64,000 nt of DNA from Pohlia nutans. Lineage: Eukaryota; Streptophyta; Bryopsida; Bryales; Mniaceae. A program made the translations under genes and the position numbers. How positions within the stretch are numbered: position 1 is the stretch's first letter; each line of letters starts with the position of its first letter. Positions 55,201-63,573 of the stretch are shown in pieces. The DNA is taken from NCBI GenBank assembly GCA_022496805.1, contig CM040093.1:9200213-9264212 (forward strand), in the 5' to 3' direction. Under the pieces are notes generated by a model. The model saw only the letters and a program-made list of their open reading frames with translations. It was not told where the DNA came from and made no database searches.

Positions 55201-56317
55201 CGCATGGTATCAAAAGATTGACACGTTTCTTGTTCATATCGGGTTCACAAGGAGCATCGCTGATCACAGCTTGTATTTCATGCAAAAGGGGCAACATGTG
55301 GTCATCGTGATCATATATGTGGATGATTTGATCATCCTTGCAAGTTGTATGAGCTCTTTGAAGGCATTGAAGGCAATGCTTGAGAACGAGTACGAGATGA
55401 GTGATCTCGGTGAGTTGCACTTTTGTCTAGGAGTTGAGTTTGTGCGAGATAGAGCAACACGCACCATAACAATGAATCAAAGCAAGTATGTTATGGATGT
55501 TCTCAAACGCTTTGGCATGGAGGATTGCAAACCGGTTGGCACTCCATTGGATGTGAATTCCAAACTCGTGAAACTCACCGATGAGGAGTATGCATTAGAG
55601 GCTCAATCTATGGTGGATGTGCCATACAAGCAAGCTGTAGGGTCATTGATGTATGCTATGATTGCAACAAGGTCGGACCTTGCGTATCCAATCAGTGTTG
55701 TGAGTCAACACATGGCAAGACCGGGTTCAAGTCATTGGGTTGTGGTCAAGAGGCTCATGCGGTACTTGAAAGGCACAAGTGATGTGAGGTTGTGTCTTGG
55801 AGGTGACAACATTGTGTTGAGTGGGTATTGTGATGCGGATTATGCGGGTGATACCAATGATCGTAGATCCACCACAGGGTACATGTTCAAAGTTGGATCG
55901 GGGGCCGTTTCATGGAATAGCAAGCGCCAACAAACCACGGCCACGTCAACGGTTGAGGCGGAGTACATGGCGACGAACCACGGTACGAAGGAGGCCATTT
56001 GGTTGAGGCAACTAATGGCGGATGTGAGATGCACTCAAGAGGAGGCTACAACAATCATGTGTGACAACCAAGGGAGTATGTCATTGACGAAGAATCCAAC
56101 GCATCACTCACGTACAAAGCACATTGATGTGCAATATCACTTCATTCGAGAGAAGTTAGAGATGAAGGTGATAGAGTTGAAGTATTGTCCAACGGAGCAC
56201 ATGGTGGCGGACGTGCTGACAAAGGCTCTTGCGAGAGATCGACATCAAAGACTAGTGGTGGCATTTGGGCTCGAAGGCTTTGGCTATTCGCAAAGTGGGA
56301 GTGTTGAAGTAGGATGA
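52244..56317 (+). CDS. Ty1-copia gag-pol polyprotein, intact (element 2)
   Basis: 1357 residues from MATFEGEGAKVV; an upstream in-frame GTG is not used. The same domain order as element 1: gag with WKFKMEMVMAEKELW, zinc knuckle CYYCGKKGHLAKFC, protease DSGASSH, integrase HSDVCGP / SDNGGEF / AERANRT, reverse transcriptase YVDDLI, RNase H YCDADYAGD. The two proteins are very similar across integrase and reverse transcriptase and most different in the linker after the integrase (about residues 710-800, acidic and repetitive). No stop or frameshift is seen, so it is potentially autonomous. It ends 16 bp inside the 3' LTR. Confidence 0.97.
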   Translation: MATFEGEGAKVVDKFDGVNFHLWKFKMEMVMAEKELWEIVEGSEEPPSSDAEARVRTAYTRREKKAFAILALNLSDSQLSHIRSCKTPAEAWAKLCNIHEAKSLVNILFLRRKFFTIKMEENDDMLAHINKVKALADQLNGADVNITDGDIVMTLLESLPPSYEYLIVAMESRPISELTLDYVTSRLLHELSRRKENETRGDSAALMAKQSKSGASGSSTDKVCYYCGKKGHLAKFCYKRKREESANNTKVNDAGDEYAFMTSVSSYSDDGDEYAMMATDVSCNGSVIDWIVDSGASSHMAPIRTCFQSYHVISPKNVILGDDTVLQAVGKGSIVVDTEVKGRVKTITIHDVLHVPKLKANLLSVRHLVMKHLRVEFSDQGCFVLSPSREEVAIIHEVNGLYQIKFSKMHAAESATLVQSSSNEDQLALWHRRLGHLNVKSVKALRGMVSGMDLAQSHVAPSSFTCEGCIEGKQQRSPFPVDGATRATKVLEIVHSDVCGPMKTTSMGGCKYFVTFIDDFSRKIWLYPIKAKSECFEKFKEFKALVEKQSEHKIKVFRSDNGGEFMSNQFGELLKKEGIARQTTTPYTPQQNGVAERANRTIVEMARSMLHAQNLGLDLWAEAVVTAVYTRNRCPTSAVQNMTPEQAWSGRPPRVEHMRTFGCIAFAKVPDSQRTKLEAKATKCVFLGYCEGTKAYRLMSLETKKIIRARDVTFCENSKVEDNLDDGPSGRSGDKPAIVDQSSKSPVIDIVDEDKDDEDGGDEEHIKERPLKTKNGEKKAQATAVEDNASSSDRRYPERNRRPLGEWWKNHILPQGEEEHANVALLDAPLTIREALSCDDANKWEQAMQEEYKSLMDNGTWELTPLPRNRNAIGCKWVFRAKRDATGDVVCYKARLVAKGFSQIEGVDFHETFAPVAKFTTIRCILAIGAAMDLEMHQMDVKTAFLNGELDEDIYMVQPKGFVQRGNENLVCKLNKSLYGLKQSPRAWYQKIDTFLVHIGFTRSIADHSLYFMQKGQHVVIVIIYVDDLIILASCMSSLKALKAMLENEYEMSDLGELHFCLGVEFVRDRATRTITMNQSKYVMDVLKRFGMEDCKPVGTPLDVNSKLVKLTDEEYALEAQSMVDVPYKQAVGSLMYAMIATRSDLAYPISVVSQHMARPGSSHWVVVKRLMRYLKGTSDVRLCLGGDNIVLSGYCDADYAGDTNDRRSTTGYMFKVGSGAVSWNSKRQQTTATSTVEAEYMATNHGTKEAIWLRQLMADVRCTQEEATTIMCDNQGSMSLTKNPTHHSRTKHIDVQYHFIREKLEMKVIELKYCPTEHMVADVLTKALARDRHQRLVVAFGLEGFGYSQSGSVEVG
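56292..56301 (+). promoter_or_regulatory. Polypurine tract, copia element 2
   Basis: AAAGTGGGAG immediately before the 3' LTR, identical to element 1. Confidence 0.85.
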
Positions 56318-56619
56318 TTGCGTGGGCTGAAGTTGCTCATAGCCATGCGCATTAGCTAGAGTAGATGATGCGAATGAGCTAGACTTGCAACTAGAGAAGT
56401 GGTACTAGTTAGAAGTAATGAGAATTGGGTCTCCCAATTGATATGGGCTGATCCTAGTGTACTAGGAGTGGAGTATGGGCTGATGTCCCATATGGTTTGC
56501 CAAGGGGACTCCCTTGGGTGTGCTACTTAAGAGGGGCAGCCCATGAGTAAAGATCATCTCTTTCCTATGCATTCCAAGTGTTTGTGTGAGGCTTTGGCAT
56601 TCTAATCTAACCTTCAATA
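56302..56619 (+). repeat. 3' LTR of copia element 2
   Basis: 318 bp, the same length as the 5' LTR, with about three substitutions and no indels. Confidence 0.95.
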
Positions 56620-56624
56620 TCATA

Positions 56625-57180
56625 GGCTTCTAATTCTAACCCGACATACCTCTCTTGAGCTTGTGACAATAGAAAAATTGGTAAAGTCATAAAATCTCTG
56701 GGTTCCGGTATTGTATCAGTAAAAAACCATAGACGAATTCCAAAAACAGAAGTTGTGTTGAATTCTAAAAATAATAGTGTGAAATTAAAAAACGGAAAGT
56801 AAAGTTAGGTGGTTGAGTTTCAGGGTCTTTTGGAAGCGCACTGCAAATGTGGTGTTGTTTATCTTGCCCTACCAACTTACAATGGTGTATTGAGGATTAT
56901 AAAACTCTATGCGTTCAATAAGCCAATGAGTAACCGTAGATCTGACAACTCTAACCAGCTTCGAACACCATTCTTGACTAGACAGCCTCTTGTTCACCTT
57001 GAATCTTGTTTTAGATCAATCTTTTTGTTTTTCTATCAAAATTGAGATAGAGGGTGGAAAGGAGGTCCACTTAACCTGCTACTTTGCAAATTTCTCTAAT
57101 GACTTTGCGGATATCTACAAAATAGAGGATGGGAATACAACTGTGGATGGGTGATCTAGGGACTTTGCAGATTTCTCTAC
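56625..57180. repeat. Dispersed repeat, right part and adjoining copies
   Basis: 56625-56670 continues the repeat interrupted by copia element 2. It runs straight into another start-like block (GTAAAGTCATAAAATCTCTG, about 56678), and 57105-57175 matches 46375-46440 (ATAGAGGATGG..GGGTGATCTAGG). Partial tandem copies are therefore likely. Confidence 0.5.
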
Positions 57181-57595
57181 AGGTGGCCAAACTTAGTCTA
57201 AGGTAAATTCATAGAGAGCCAAGGCTTGAAGGCACGGGCCCACATTCAATTTGAGATAATGGCAAGGCATGTGGTAAGCTTGATATATAATTAGGTGACT
57301 AGTTTGATTAAGCAGCTCTAATAACTTGGACTCGCTTCTAAAGCTCATATCTAAAATTGAAAGTGGAGAGTGTTGGGTTCACTATTTGATTTGATTTGAT
57401 TTTGGTTACACTCAAAGACGATATAGACTATGATTTCCTTATATTTTGAAGGTCACATTACATGTTTTGATTTCGGTTAAATCAATTATTGTACTTCTAC
57501 ATTAGTGTTAACCGAAAACAGAACAAGAGTTTCAAGGCCCAATATTCAAGGAAATGGAAATCAATGCTCTTATTGAGTGTAACCGAAATGAAAAC
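57181..57595. other. No gene recognised
   Basis: Intergenic DNA; no clear element ends. Confidence 0.4.
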
Positions 57596-58172
57596 TTAAC
57601 CCCTAACTGCCTAAGCATCCATTTTTTGGACGATGTACAGATTCCATCCAAAATTTCTCATCCGTCCTGCACTTTTTGTAGTGTGGAATTTTTACTATAT
57701 ATTCTATGGGAAGTTAGTTTCATGCATATGTGATCCGATTAGAAAGGGAATGATTTGCAAAAATTTTATGCCTCGTTTCATGTTGTAGTGATTCACCCAA
57801 AATTTTGAAGATTTCAGTGTAAAAGTGCTCTAAAAAAAGTCAACTCATAAAATTAAGCAACCAAAGAATCTCCAAAAATCACTACACTTAGAGTATTACA
57901 TTTCAACCAATCACAATGAAATTCATCCGTAGATTGTCAATATCTTATTCGTAATTGAATTACAAAATAATTTTGAATTTCACGTTTCAAATTTTATACA
58001 AAATTATTGGTAATAGCAATGATAGATCTAACCGTATGGATAGAATCCAAAATTCAAAATATACAACTTTTATTCATATATCAAGTTCAAAATATCCCTC
58101 TAGGTTGCATTTTATAATGCATCTTTGCAACACTACCGAATTTGGAGAGGGCTCTAGGCATTTAGGGGTTAA
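57596..58172 (+). mobile_element. TTAA-flanked MITE, piggyBac-like (type B, reverse)
   Basis: TTAA (57596-57599) then CCCCTAACTGCCT; the right end AGGCATTTAGGGG then TTAA (58169-58172). 577 bp, collinear with 46891-47463. The CCATTTTTTGGACGATGTAC block is shared in inverse with 4960-4980 and 10115-10135. Confidence 0.85.
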
Positions 58173-58720
58173 GTTGAAAACTCCTCTTTTCCTTGGTCTT
58201 CAGGGCTACTATAATCCTATAATGGAGAAGAAAATGTAGAAACCGGACAGTGGGGAGGTTGAGTGAAGGTTTCTGAAAGCGGCTTGTAAGCTGCTTCTTG
58301 AAAACTATCACACAAAAAAGACCTCGCAAGTACCTTCTATTTTAGTTAAGGATGCTCTGACAGCCCTCGGCTGCCCTTGACTCACTTCCGACTCACCTTA
58401 CCTAAGGGCCTGTTTACACCAAAAAACTTGGGCTCCAACCCATGAACACAAGTGGTACTTTGTTCAAGGGATGAGACCATTGTAAGTGGGGTACCATGCT
58501 TGAAACAAGGGACTTATAAGTAGGTAGTGGCCCAAACATTTGGTGTAAACCAAGAGAGTTGAGTCATGGCCCATTGTGCACTTGGGCTGAATTTTTAAAG
58601 TAGAGTTATCCATAGAAGTTTTTTTTAATTTACCCCATACTCGTAGAATCTTTTGTAGTCAATGCTGCCCTACATCTTTGAGTGCTGTTTTGTTCAATCT
58701 CTCTCAAATTTTGGCCGTTT

Positions 58721-60139
58721 ATGATGATTTTTGGCATCATGGAAAGAAGAGAACGAGCTCTAGTGGTACTAGCTATGTATTGGTGCTTTTATATGTTGAT
58801 TCAACATGTTTTGAGCATGCAAGCCCTCATTTTGGGCTTTGAATTGCAAAATTCAGCTTTGGTTGTGACTTTGTGTGGCTTGTGGAATAGAAAAGAGAGA
58901 GGTGTGTGGAGCATTGATAGGCAAGAGGGATTTTGTGACAGACATTTGATGGGCTCTTACACGGAGTTAATGTTTCGGGAAAGAACTAGAGTTTCACATG
59001 CTACCTTTCAATATCTTTGTGAGGAATTGGGTCCTTTTTTGAGGAAACAAGATACAAATTATAGAAATTCTATTACAGTAGAGAGAAGAGTGGCAATGTC
59101 ATTGGTGAGGCTTGGAAGTGGAAATGGATTGCAAATTGTTGGTGATTTATTTGGAGTAGCCAAAAGCACTGTTTCAAAGATAGTAAGGGACTTTTGTAGA
59201 ATGGTGAGATTACATCTTCAAAAGAAATTTGTGACGTTTCCAAGTGAATATAAATTTCGGGAATTAGCAAAGGACTTTGAAGCATTACATGGCATTCCAT
59301 ATGTAGTGGGAGCTATAGATGGATCTCATATACCAATTATAGCACCAGTAAATGGGGGTGAAGATTATTATTGTCGGAAATCTTTTCACTCTGCATTGTT
59401 GCAAGGCATAGTTGATACAAATTGCATTTTTTGGGACTATGAGTTTGGATGGGCCGGGAGCATGCATGATTGTACAGTTTTTAAACTTACAAAAGTGGGT
59501 AGAAAATGCATTGAGGGAAAATTACTACCTTACAAGCTGATTGGAGATGCCGCTTATCCTGTAAGGCCATGGATGTATTGTCCTTTCAAAGGAGGAGTGG
59601 ATGTTTCTCTTCCGGCATATAAAGCGCATTGGAACTTCATTCAAAGTTCTACTCGTATGTGCGTGGAGCGAGCTTTTGGAATTTTGAAGTGTAGGTGGAG
59701 GATCATTATGAAGCGTATGGAATGTCCATTGAAATATGTGCCGGACGTGGTTGCTAGTTGTATTATTTTACACAATATTTGCATTATCTCGGCAGATGTG
59801 TTTGATCGGGAATGGATCAAAGTTGCTGAAGAAGATTTGGAAAGAAGAGAAATTGAAGGACAAATAGCAGCTGGACAAGAATTGAGGGGAGAGAGGACTG
59901 CAATTGCTGAAGTGAGAAGAAGGATAGGAATTGGAAGAAAAGAACCAATTACAATTGCGGAAGAGGATTATGGAGAGGCTGAAAACCTTTTTTTGATCAA
60001 AGAAGATGAAGAAGAATCCATTTTACTTCAAGAAGCAACTGATTCACATGTGTCCATAGCCAAAGCCCTATGGAAATATCACTTGCAAAAAAATTCTACA
60101 ATTGTTTTTGATGATACGGATAGTGATATGAGTATGTAA
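58721..60139 (+). CDS. PIF/Harbinger transposase, intact
   Basis: 472 residues if the first ATG is used (MMIFGIMERRERALVV); MERRER at 58739 is an alternative. An N-terminal helix-turn-helix-like segment (SMSLVRLGSGNGLQIV-type: VAMSLVRLGSGNGLQIVGDL, then GVAKSTVSKIV) is followed by the DDE_Tnp_4-type catalytic core: GAIDGSHIPI (D200), GSMHDCTVF (D250) and CVERAFGILKCRW (E316), plus GDAAYP between the last two. The spacing is normal for PIF/Harbinger and the frame is uninterrupted and intronless. It would cut and insert at TWA sites together with the Myb-like protein encoded downstream on the other strand. Its stop lies 5 bp from the stop of that gene. The acidic C-terminus (DDTDSDMSM) is typical of plant members. 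Confidence 0.95.
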   Translation: MMIFGIMERRERALVVLAMYWCFYMLIQHVLSMQALILGFELQNSALVVTLCGLWNRKERGVWSIDRQEGFCDRHLMGSYTELMFRERTRVSHATFQYLCEELGPFLRKQDTNYRNSITVERRVAMSLVRLGSGNGLQIVGDLFGVAKSTVSKIVRDFCRMVRLHLQKKFVTFPSEYKFRELAKDFEALHGIPYVVGAIDGSHIPIIAPVNGGEDYYCRKSFHSALLQGIVDTNCIFWDYEFGWAGSMHDCTVFKLTKVGRKCIEGKLLPYKLIGDAAYPVRPWMYCPFKGGVDVSLPAYKAHWNFIQSSTRMCVERAFGILKCRWRIIMKRMECPLKYVPDVVASCIILHNICIISADVFDREWIKVAEEDLERREIEGQIAAGQELRGERTAIAEVRRRIGIGRKEPITIAEEDYGEAENLFLIKEDEEESILLQEATDSHVSIAKALWKYHLQKNSTIVFDDTDSDMSM

Positions 60140-60144
60140 TAGTC

Positions 60145-61653
60145 TTAGAATTTATTTACTAAAGCTGCCATGTGATCTTCCATCATACTAAGCAATGTAG
60201 AAGTAGATTTGAAGCTCTCAATCATGTCTGTGCTATTTTTCACTACGGATTCTAGAAATCCTTCTAGTCTATCTGCCTTGGTTTTTTTTTCACCTATTTG
60301 AACAGATTTCTCAGGTGTAGGTGACTCTTGAATACTCTCTTGAGCACTTGCTGGAATTTGGTTACTTACGCTTGCTCTTGTTCCATTCCACAAATCCATT
60401 TGTTCAAACCATTTAGAATGCTCATGGCGGTCATTGCCTGAAACCTCATCATGCCGCTTATCATTCCTGTATTGGGTGAGAATACCTCCGTATTTCTTCT
60501 TGCAAGCTATAGCGGTTCGAGAACATCCTCGAATTGATGCTGCCATACGAGCTTCAACCTTCAACCATGCATTTTGACCTTCAAAATTTACATTCACCAC
60601 ATGTTTAGAATGCTTATTGAATAACACACATACTTCATAAACATTTGAAAGATGAAAAAACAAGAAAAGAACACTCTAAAGGCCTCTAAGTGGCAATGAA
60701 ATTTACATTCCAGCACATACAACCTCACTGAAAAATCAAATAAGAATGGAATTATGCATTGATTGTACATTGGGATGTGAGAAGAGTATTGAGTTAGGTG
60801 GATGAACCTTGGGTGCCCACTTGGAGGCAAGAGGTCCCCGGTTCAAACCCGGACGGTGGCTTGCTTTTGCCCAAGCCGCGACTAGTCTAAAGATTTAATG
60901 GGGGGGAAAGGGGGGGCCTCATACGGGGCCCAATTGGCCCTTTTCAGCCCGCCAGGCGAAGGCAAAGGCACCAAAAGGCACCTCGGTTTTGGACAAACAT
61001 TTTGCACTAAGTAAAAAAATCATCAATATTTCTAAATATTGAAGCTGTAATCTATAAATTGAGCACATACCTTGTTTTTTGGCTGCTTTCGAAAATTCTT
61101 GGGCCAATTCTCCACGCACAGCAATCAATGTCTCTACTTCTTCATCTTTCCAGTGTAAGCTCTCATCATTGTCATCCTTCTCACCTTCTTCAAAACATGC
61201 CTTCTCTTCAAATTTCTTGCTCTTCTTTGCTTCCTTCTCCCCTCCTTTGGACTTTGTTGGACCTCTACCTCGCTTCTTAGGAACAACCTTCGATTCTCCT
61301 TCCTTCTTCACTTCTAGCAATACACTCTTGCCAACATCCCTAAAAACCTTGGGCTGTGAGAAAAATGGTGGCTGCAAAAAATTGGAAGACTGTAAAAATT
61401 GTTGATTGTGTGAAGAAATTTGAGATGGAGGTTGATATCCAACTTCTTGCACCTCATTGTCACTATACGGCAATCTAACATACGGAGATTGAGAGAAACT
61501 ATTGCCCACATTTTGAAATGCACTTGGAACTTTCAATGATGGACCGTGGGTCTGAAATTGAGGAATAGAAGAGGAGCTCATCATCCAAGCTGAATTCTGA
61601 CTATAAATTTGAGGCTCACTTGACTCAACAACTTGAGCATACCCCCCTTCCAT
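60145..61653 (-). CDS. Harbinger accessory protein with Myb/SANT (trihelix-like) domain
   Basis: Two exons: 61653-61071 (start MEGGYAQVVES) and 60578-60145. The donor CAAG|GTATGT and acceptor TTGAAG|GTCAAA rejoin in phase inside the DNA-binding domain, giving HWKDEEVETLIAVRGELAQE, then AAKKQG-QNAWLKVEARMAAS, then CSRTAIACKKKYGGIL. The N-terminal half is Gln/Ser/Pro-rich with a basic patch (KKRGRGPTKSKGGEKEAKKS), a likely nuclear signal. About 337 residues. In known PIF/Harbinger elements such as rice Ping and Pong the Myb-like protein brings the transposase to DNA and into the nucleus. The 492-bp intron carries a tRNA-like insertion (60800-60960). Confidence 0.88.
60800..60960 (+). repeat. 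Possible SINE (tRNA-like) in the Harbinger intron
   Basis: CCCCGGTTCAAACCCGG (60836-60852) contains a Pol III B-box match (GGTTCAAACCC) in a T-arm-like stem, and GGGTGCCCACTTGG about 30 bp upstream could be a degraded A box. A G-rich run (60899-60917) follows. Boundaries and target duplication are not resolved. Confidence 0.4.
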
Positions 61654-62380
61654 TGCACAACTAATTAGAAAAAAAAATGAGAAAAACACAACAACCACAA
61701 TACACAAGCAATCTAAAGAGGTGAAGAAGTGAGCAAATGCCTTCTCCTTTTCAATCAACAATTACAAACTCCAAAAAAAAAATTGTATTTTAAGCTCCAA
61801 AAGAATGAGACGTTGCACTTCCTACGGTAATTTCTACCTATGGTAGTAAACGGTAACTTCCACCTAACAGTAATAGTGCAAACAAAAAAAATCCTCAAAA
61901 AAAATCAGGCCAAAAACATCCTAGAAACAATCAATAAACAAATATATATGAATGACCGAAAAAAAATTCCCTGAATTTCCTCCTGGAATTCGGGGTTGGG
62001 TACCTCCGAGACCTTCCCAACAAAAACTACCCGTAGGTCCAGGAAATCACTATTCATTTCGGCCAACTAGGATTCCAGCAAGGATTTTCATCCACTGAAA
62101 AAAATTTGAGCTACAACCCAACTTTGATTTGGTGTAAACCCAAAAGCGAGGTACCATGCCTACCTTCCAATCAAAGCCCTCCACCTCTTTGGGCTCCAAC
62201 CCAAACTTCCTTGGTGTAAACAAGCCCTAAGGTGAGTTTTAGCTTCTTTTAGGTTAACTTACCGCTACACGACAAGGTTGAACAGGTCCTAGTGGCCTAC
62301 CCACTTACTGATTCAGTCCAGATCCGGCTCGTGCTTGAAGATTTCAATCACATTTGAGTAGTAAATTTATGGATCAAATA

Positions 62381-62720
62381 CGATAAAATAATCTACCATA
62401 TATTCTCGATGAACGAACACAAGGCTGGCATTTCCTATAATGCAAGCACTGCCACTACTGGTGATTGTCTTCTGACGATAAAATTATATCCATCATAATA
62501 ACATCAATGTACTTACTCAACGGCACAGGTCCCACTACTGATAAAATAATCTACCATATATCCTCGATGAACGAATTCCACTGGCATTCTCCATAATGCA
62601 AGCCCACTTGAGTGGCCTGACAGATCTGTACCTGAGATATTTCAAATACAGTGGACTATACGTATAGTTCAAGTAGGATAAAATAATCTACCATATATTC
62701 TCGATGAATGTACACCACTG
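62381..62720 (+). repeat. Locally repeated ATAAAATAATCTACCATATA motif
   Basis: GATAAAATAATCTACCATAT followed by ATTCTCGATGAA starts at 62381, 62540 and 62678, and a variant flanks the MULE-type MITE at 45641. Downstream text CATAATGCAAGC is also repeated. The flanks of this array (AGATCCGGCTCGTGCTTGAA) match 45586, so the whole is a dispersed repeat shared by the two regions. Confidence 0.7.
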
Positions 62721-62721
62721 G

Positions 62722-63201
62722 GAAAGACTCTAAGGGCCTCCTTCCATGTAAGGGGGGCAGTGGGTGGCCGGTCCTCAAAAGGAGGAAGCTCCACCGAAAT
62801 GGGTGGAAACAGGAGGATTCAAGAGTATAAATTTCTTTTGTACCGAAATGGGTGGAGCATGGGTGGTTCTTGAGACCTCAATTTTTGTCTTCTAGTGCCT
62901 TTCACCCAACCGATCCCCACATGGAAGTCCGCCCTAAACCCCCCGGATGCTAATGCAAGAGGACAAAAACTGCCCTCGATTTTGAACATGTAGGGGCCTA
63001 CCTTAAAAAATAACCCCCTCTTCCAAGGGTTTAAAACTTTTAAGGGGTCCCCCTAAATCAAATTTCGGTCGTAGGCCCTAAATTTGCAAAACAAATTGCC
63101 AAAAAAAGACACAGGGTGCCCAAAACGGAAATTTCAGAAAATGAGGCCCATGGGTGAACAGTGGCCGCATTAATGTCCTAGGGGGGGATTTAGAGTCGGG
63201 G
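62722..63201. mobile_element. MULE-type MITE (copy 2), interrupted
   Basis: Flanked by CACCACTGG (62713-62721) and CACCATTGG (63202-63210), a 9-bp duplication with one mismatch. The right end GGGGATTTAGAGTCGGGG matches copy 1 at 45653. The left end GACTCTAA is split from its continuation ACCCCCCGG by the Tourist MITE 62734-62934. With that insert and its duplication removed the element is about 276 bp, against 280 in copy 1. Confidence 0.75.
62734..62934. mobile_element. Tourist-type MITE nested in the MULE-type MITE
   Basis: 201 bp flanked by TAA (62731-62733, 62935-62937). The left end GGGCCTCCTTCCATGT pairs with the right end ACATGGAAGTCCGCCC at 14 of 16 positions. The target was the TAA inside the terminal repeat of the host MITE. 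Confidence 0.8.
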
Positions 63202-63210
63202 CACCATTGG

Positions 63211-63430
63211 CATTGTCCATCATGCAAGCACTACCACTGGTGGCCCTTAAAGGTCAGGCCTATGACCTTTACTTGTCACACTCAATTTTGCCTCTATAAA
63301 TAAATTAAGAATTCAACTTTATATTTTTAGCAGATGAATCTACGTGTTTGCTATAAATCATGAATTTTTCATAAATTTTGGTGAAAATTTGAAATTACTA
63401 TGATTTTTTGAAGTGATTGCAAAGAAATAT
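63211..63430. other. No gene recognised
   Basis: AT-rich DNA between the MULE-type MITE and the cob fragment. It might include further mitochondrial sequence, but none is recognised. Confidence 0.3.
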
Positions 63431-63573
63431 AATGCTACCTTAAATCGTTTTTTTAGCCTTCATTACTTACTTCCTTTTATAATAGTTGCCGCTGCTATTA
63501 TTCATCTTGCTGCATTACATCAATATGGCTCTAATAATCCATTGAGTATCAATTCTTCTGTGGATAAAATAGC
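63431..63573 (+). pseudogene. cob: Nuclear copy of mitochondrial cob (cytochrome b) fragment
   Basis: Forty-seven codons read [17 protein letters not shown], then [14 protein letters not shown], then INSSVDKIA, the conserved cytochrome b segment that includes one haem-ligand region (FSLHYLLPF). Homology stops abruptly on both sides; upstream text (IAKKY) and downstream text ([10 protein letters not shown]) are not cob. It is too short to function. The downstream sequence has rearranged copies of CTATCAATATATTCAG, a pattern common in mitochondrial intergenic DNA, so more of the 3' side may be mitochondrial. The residues are closer to non-flowering plants as I recall them. Confidence 0.85.

Larger units (their letters stand above)
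50953..56619 (+). mobile_element. Complete Ty1-copia LTR retrotransposon, element 2
   Basis: 5667 bp with TCATA duplications (50948-50952, 56620-56624). LTRs of 318 bp differ at about three positions by eye (for example CCCAAGTG versus CCCAATTG), so it is older than element 1 but still young. Same internal order, primer site and polypurine tract as element 1. It interrupts a dispersed repeat also found at 46029-46440. Confidence 0.97.
58406..62227 (+). mobile_element. Complete PIF/Harbinger DNA transposon
   Basis: 3822 bp flanked by TAA (58403-58405, 62228-62230). The ends are GGGCCTGTTTACACCAA and, inverted, GGGCTTGTTTACACCAA. Subterminal copies of TTTGGTGTAAACC (near 58540 and 62133) and of GGGCTCCAACCC (58430-58441, 62191-62202) may be transposase or accessory-protein sites. 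It has both genes an autonomous Harbinger needs: a DDE transposase and a Myb/SANT-like protein, both without disabling changes. Confidence 0.95.
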
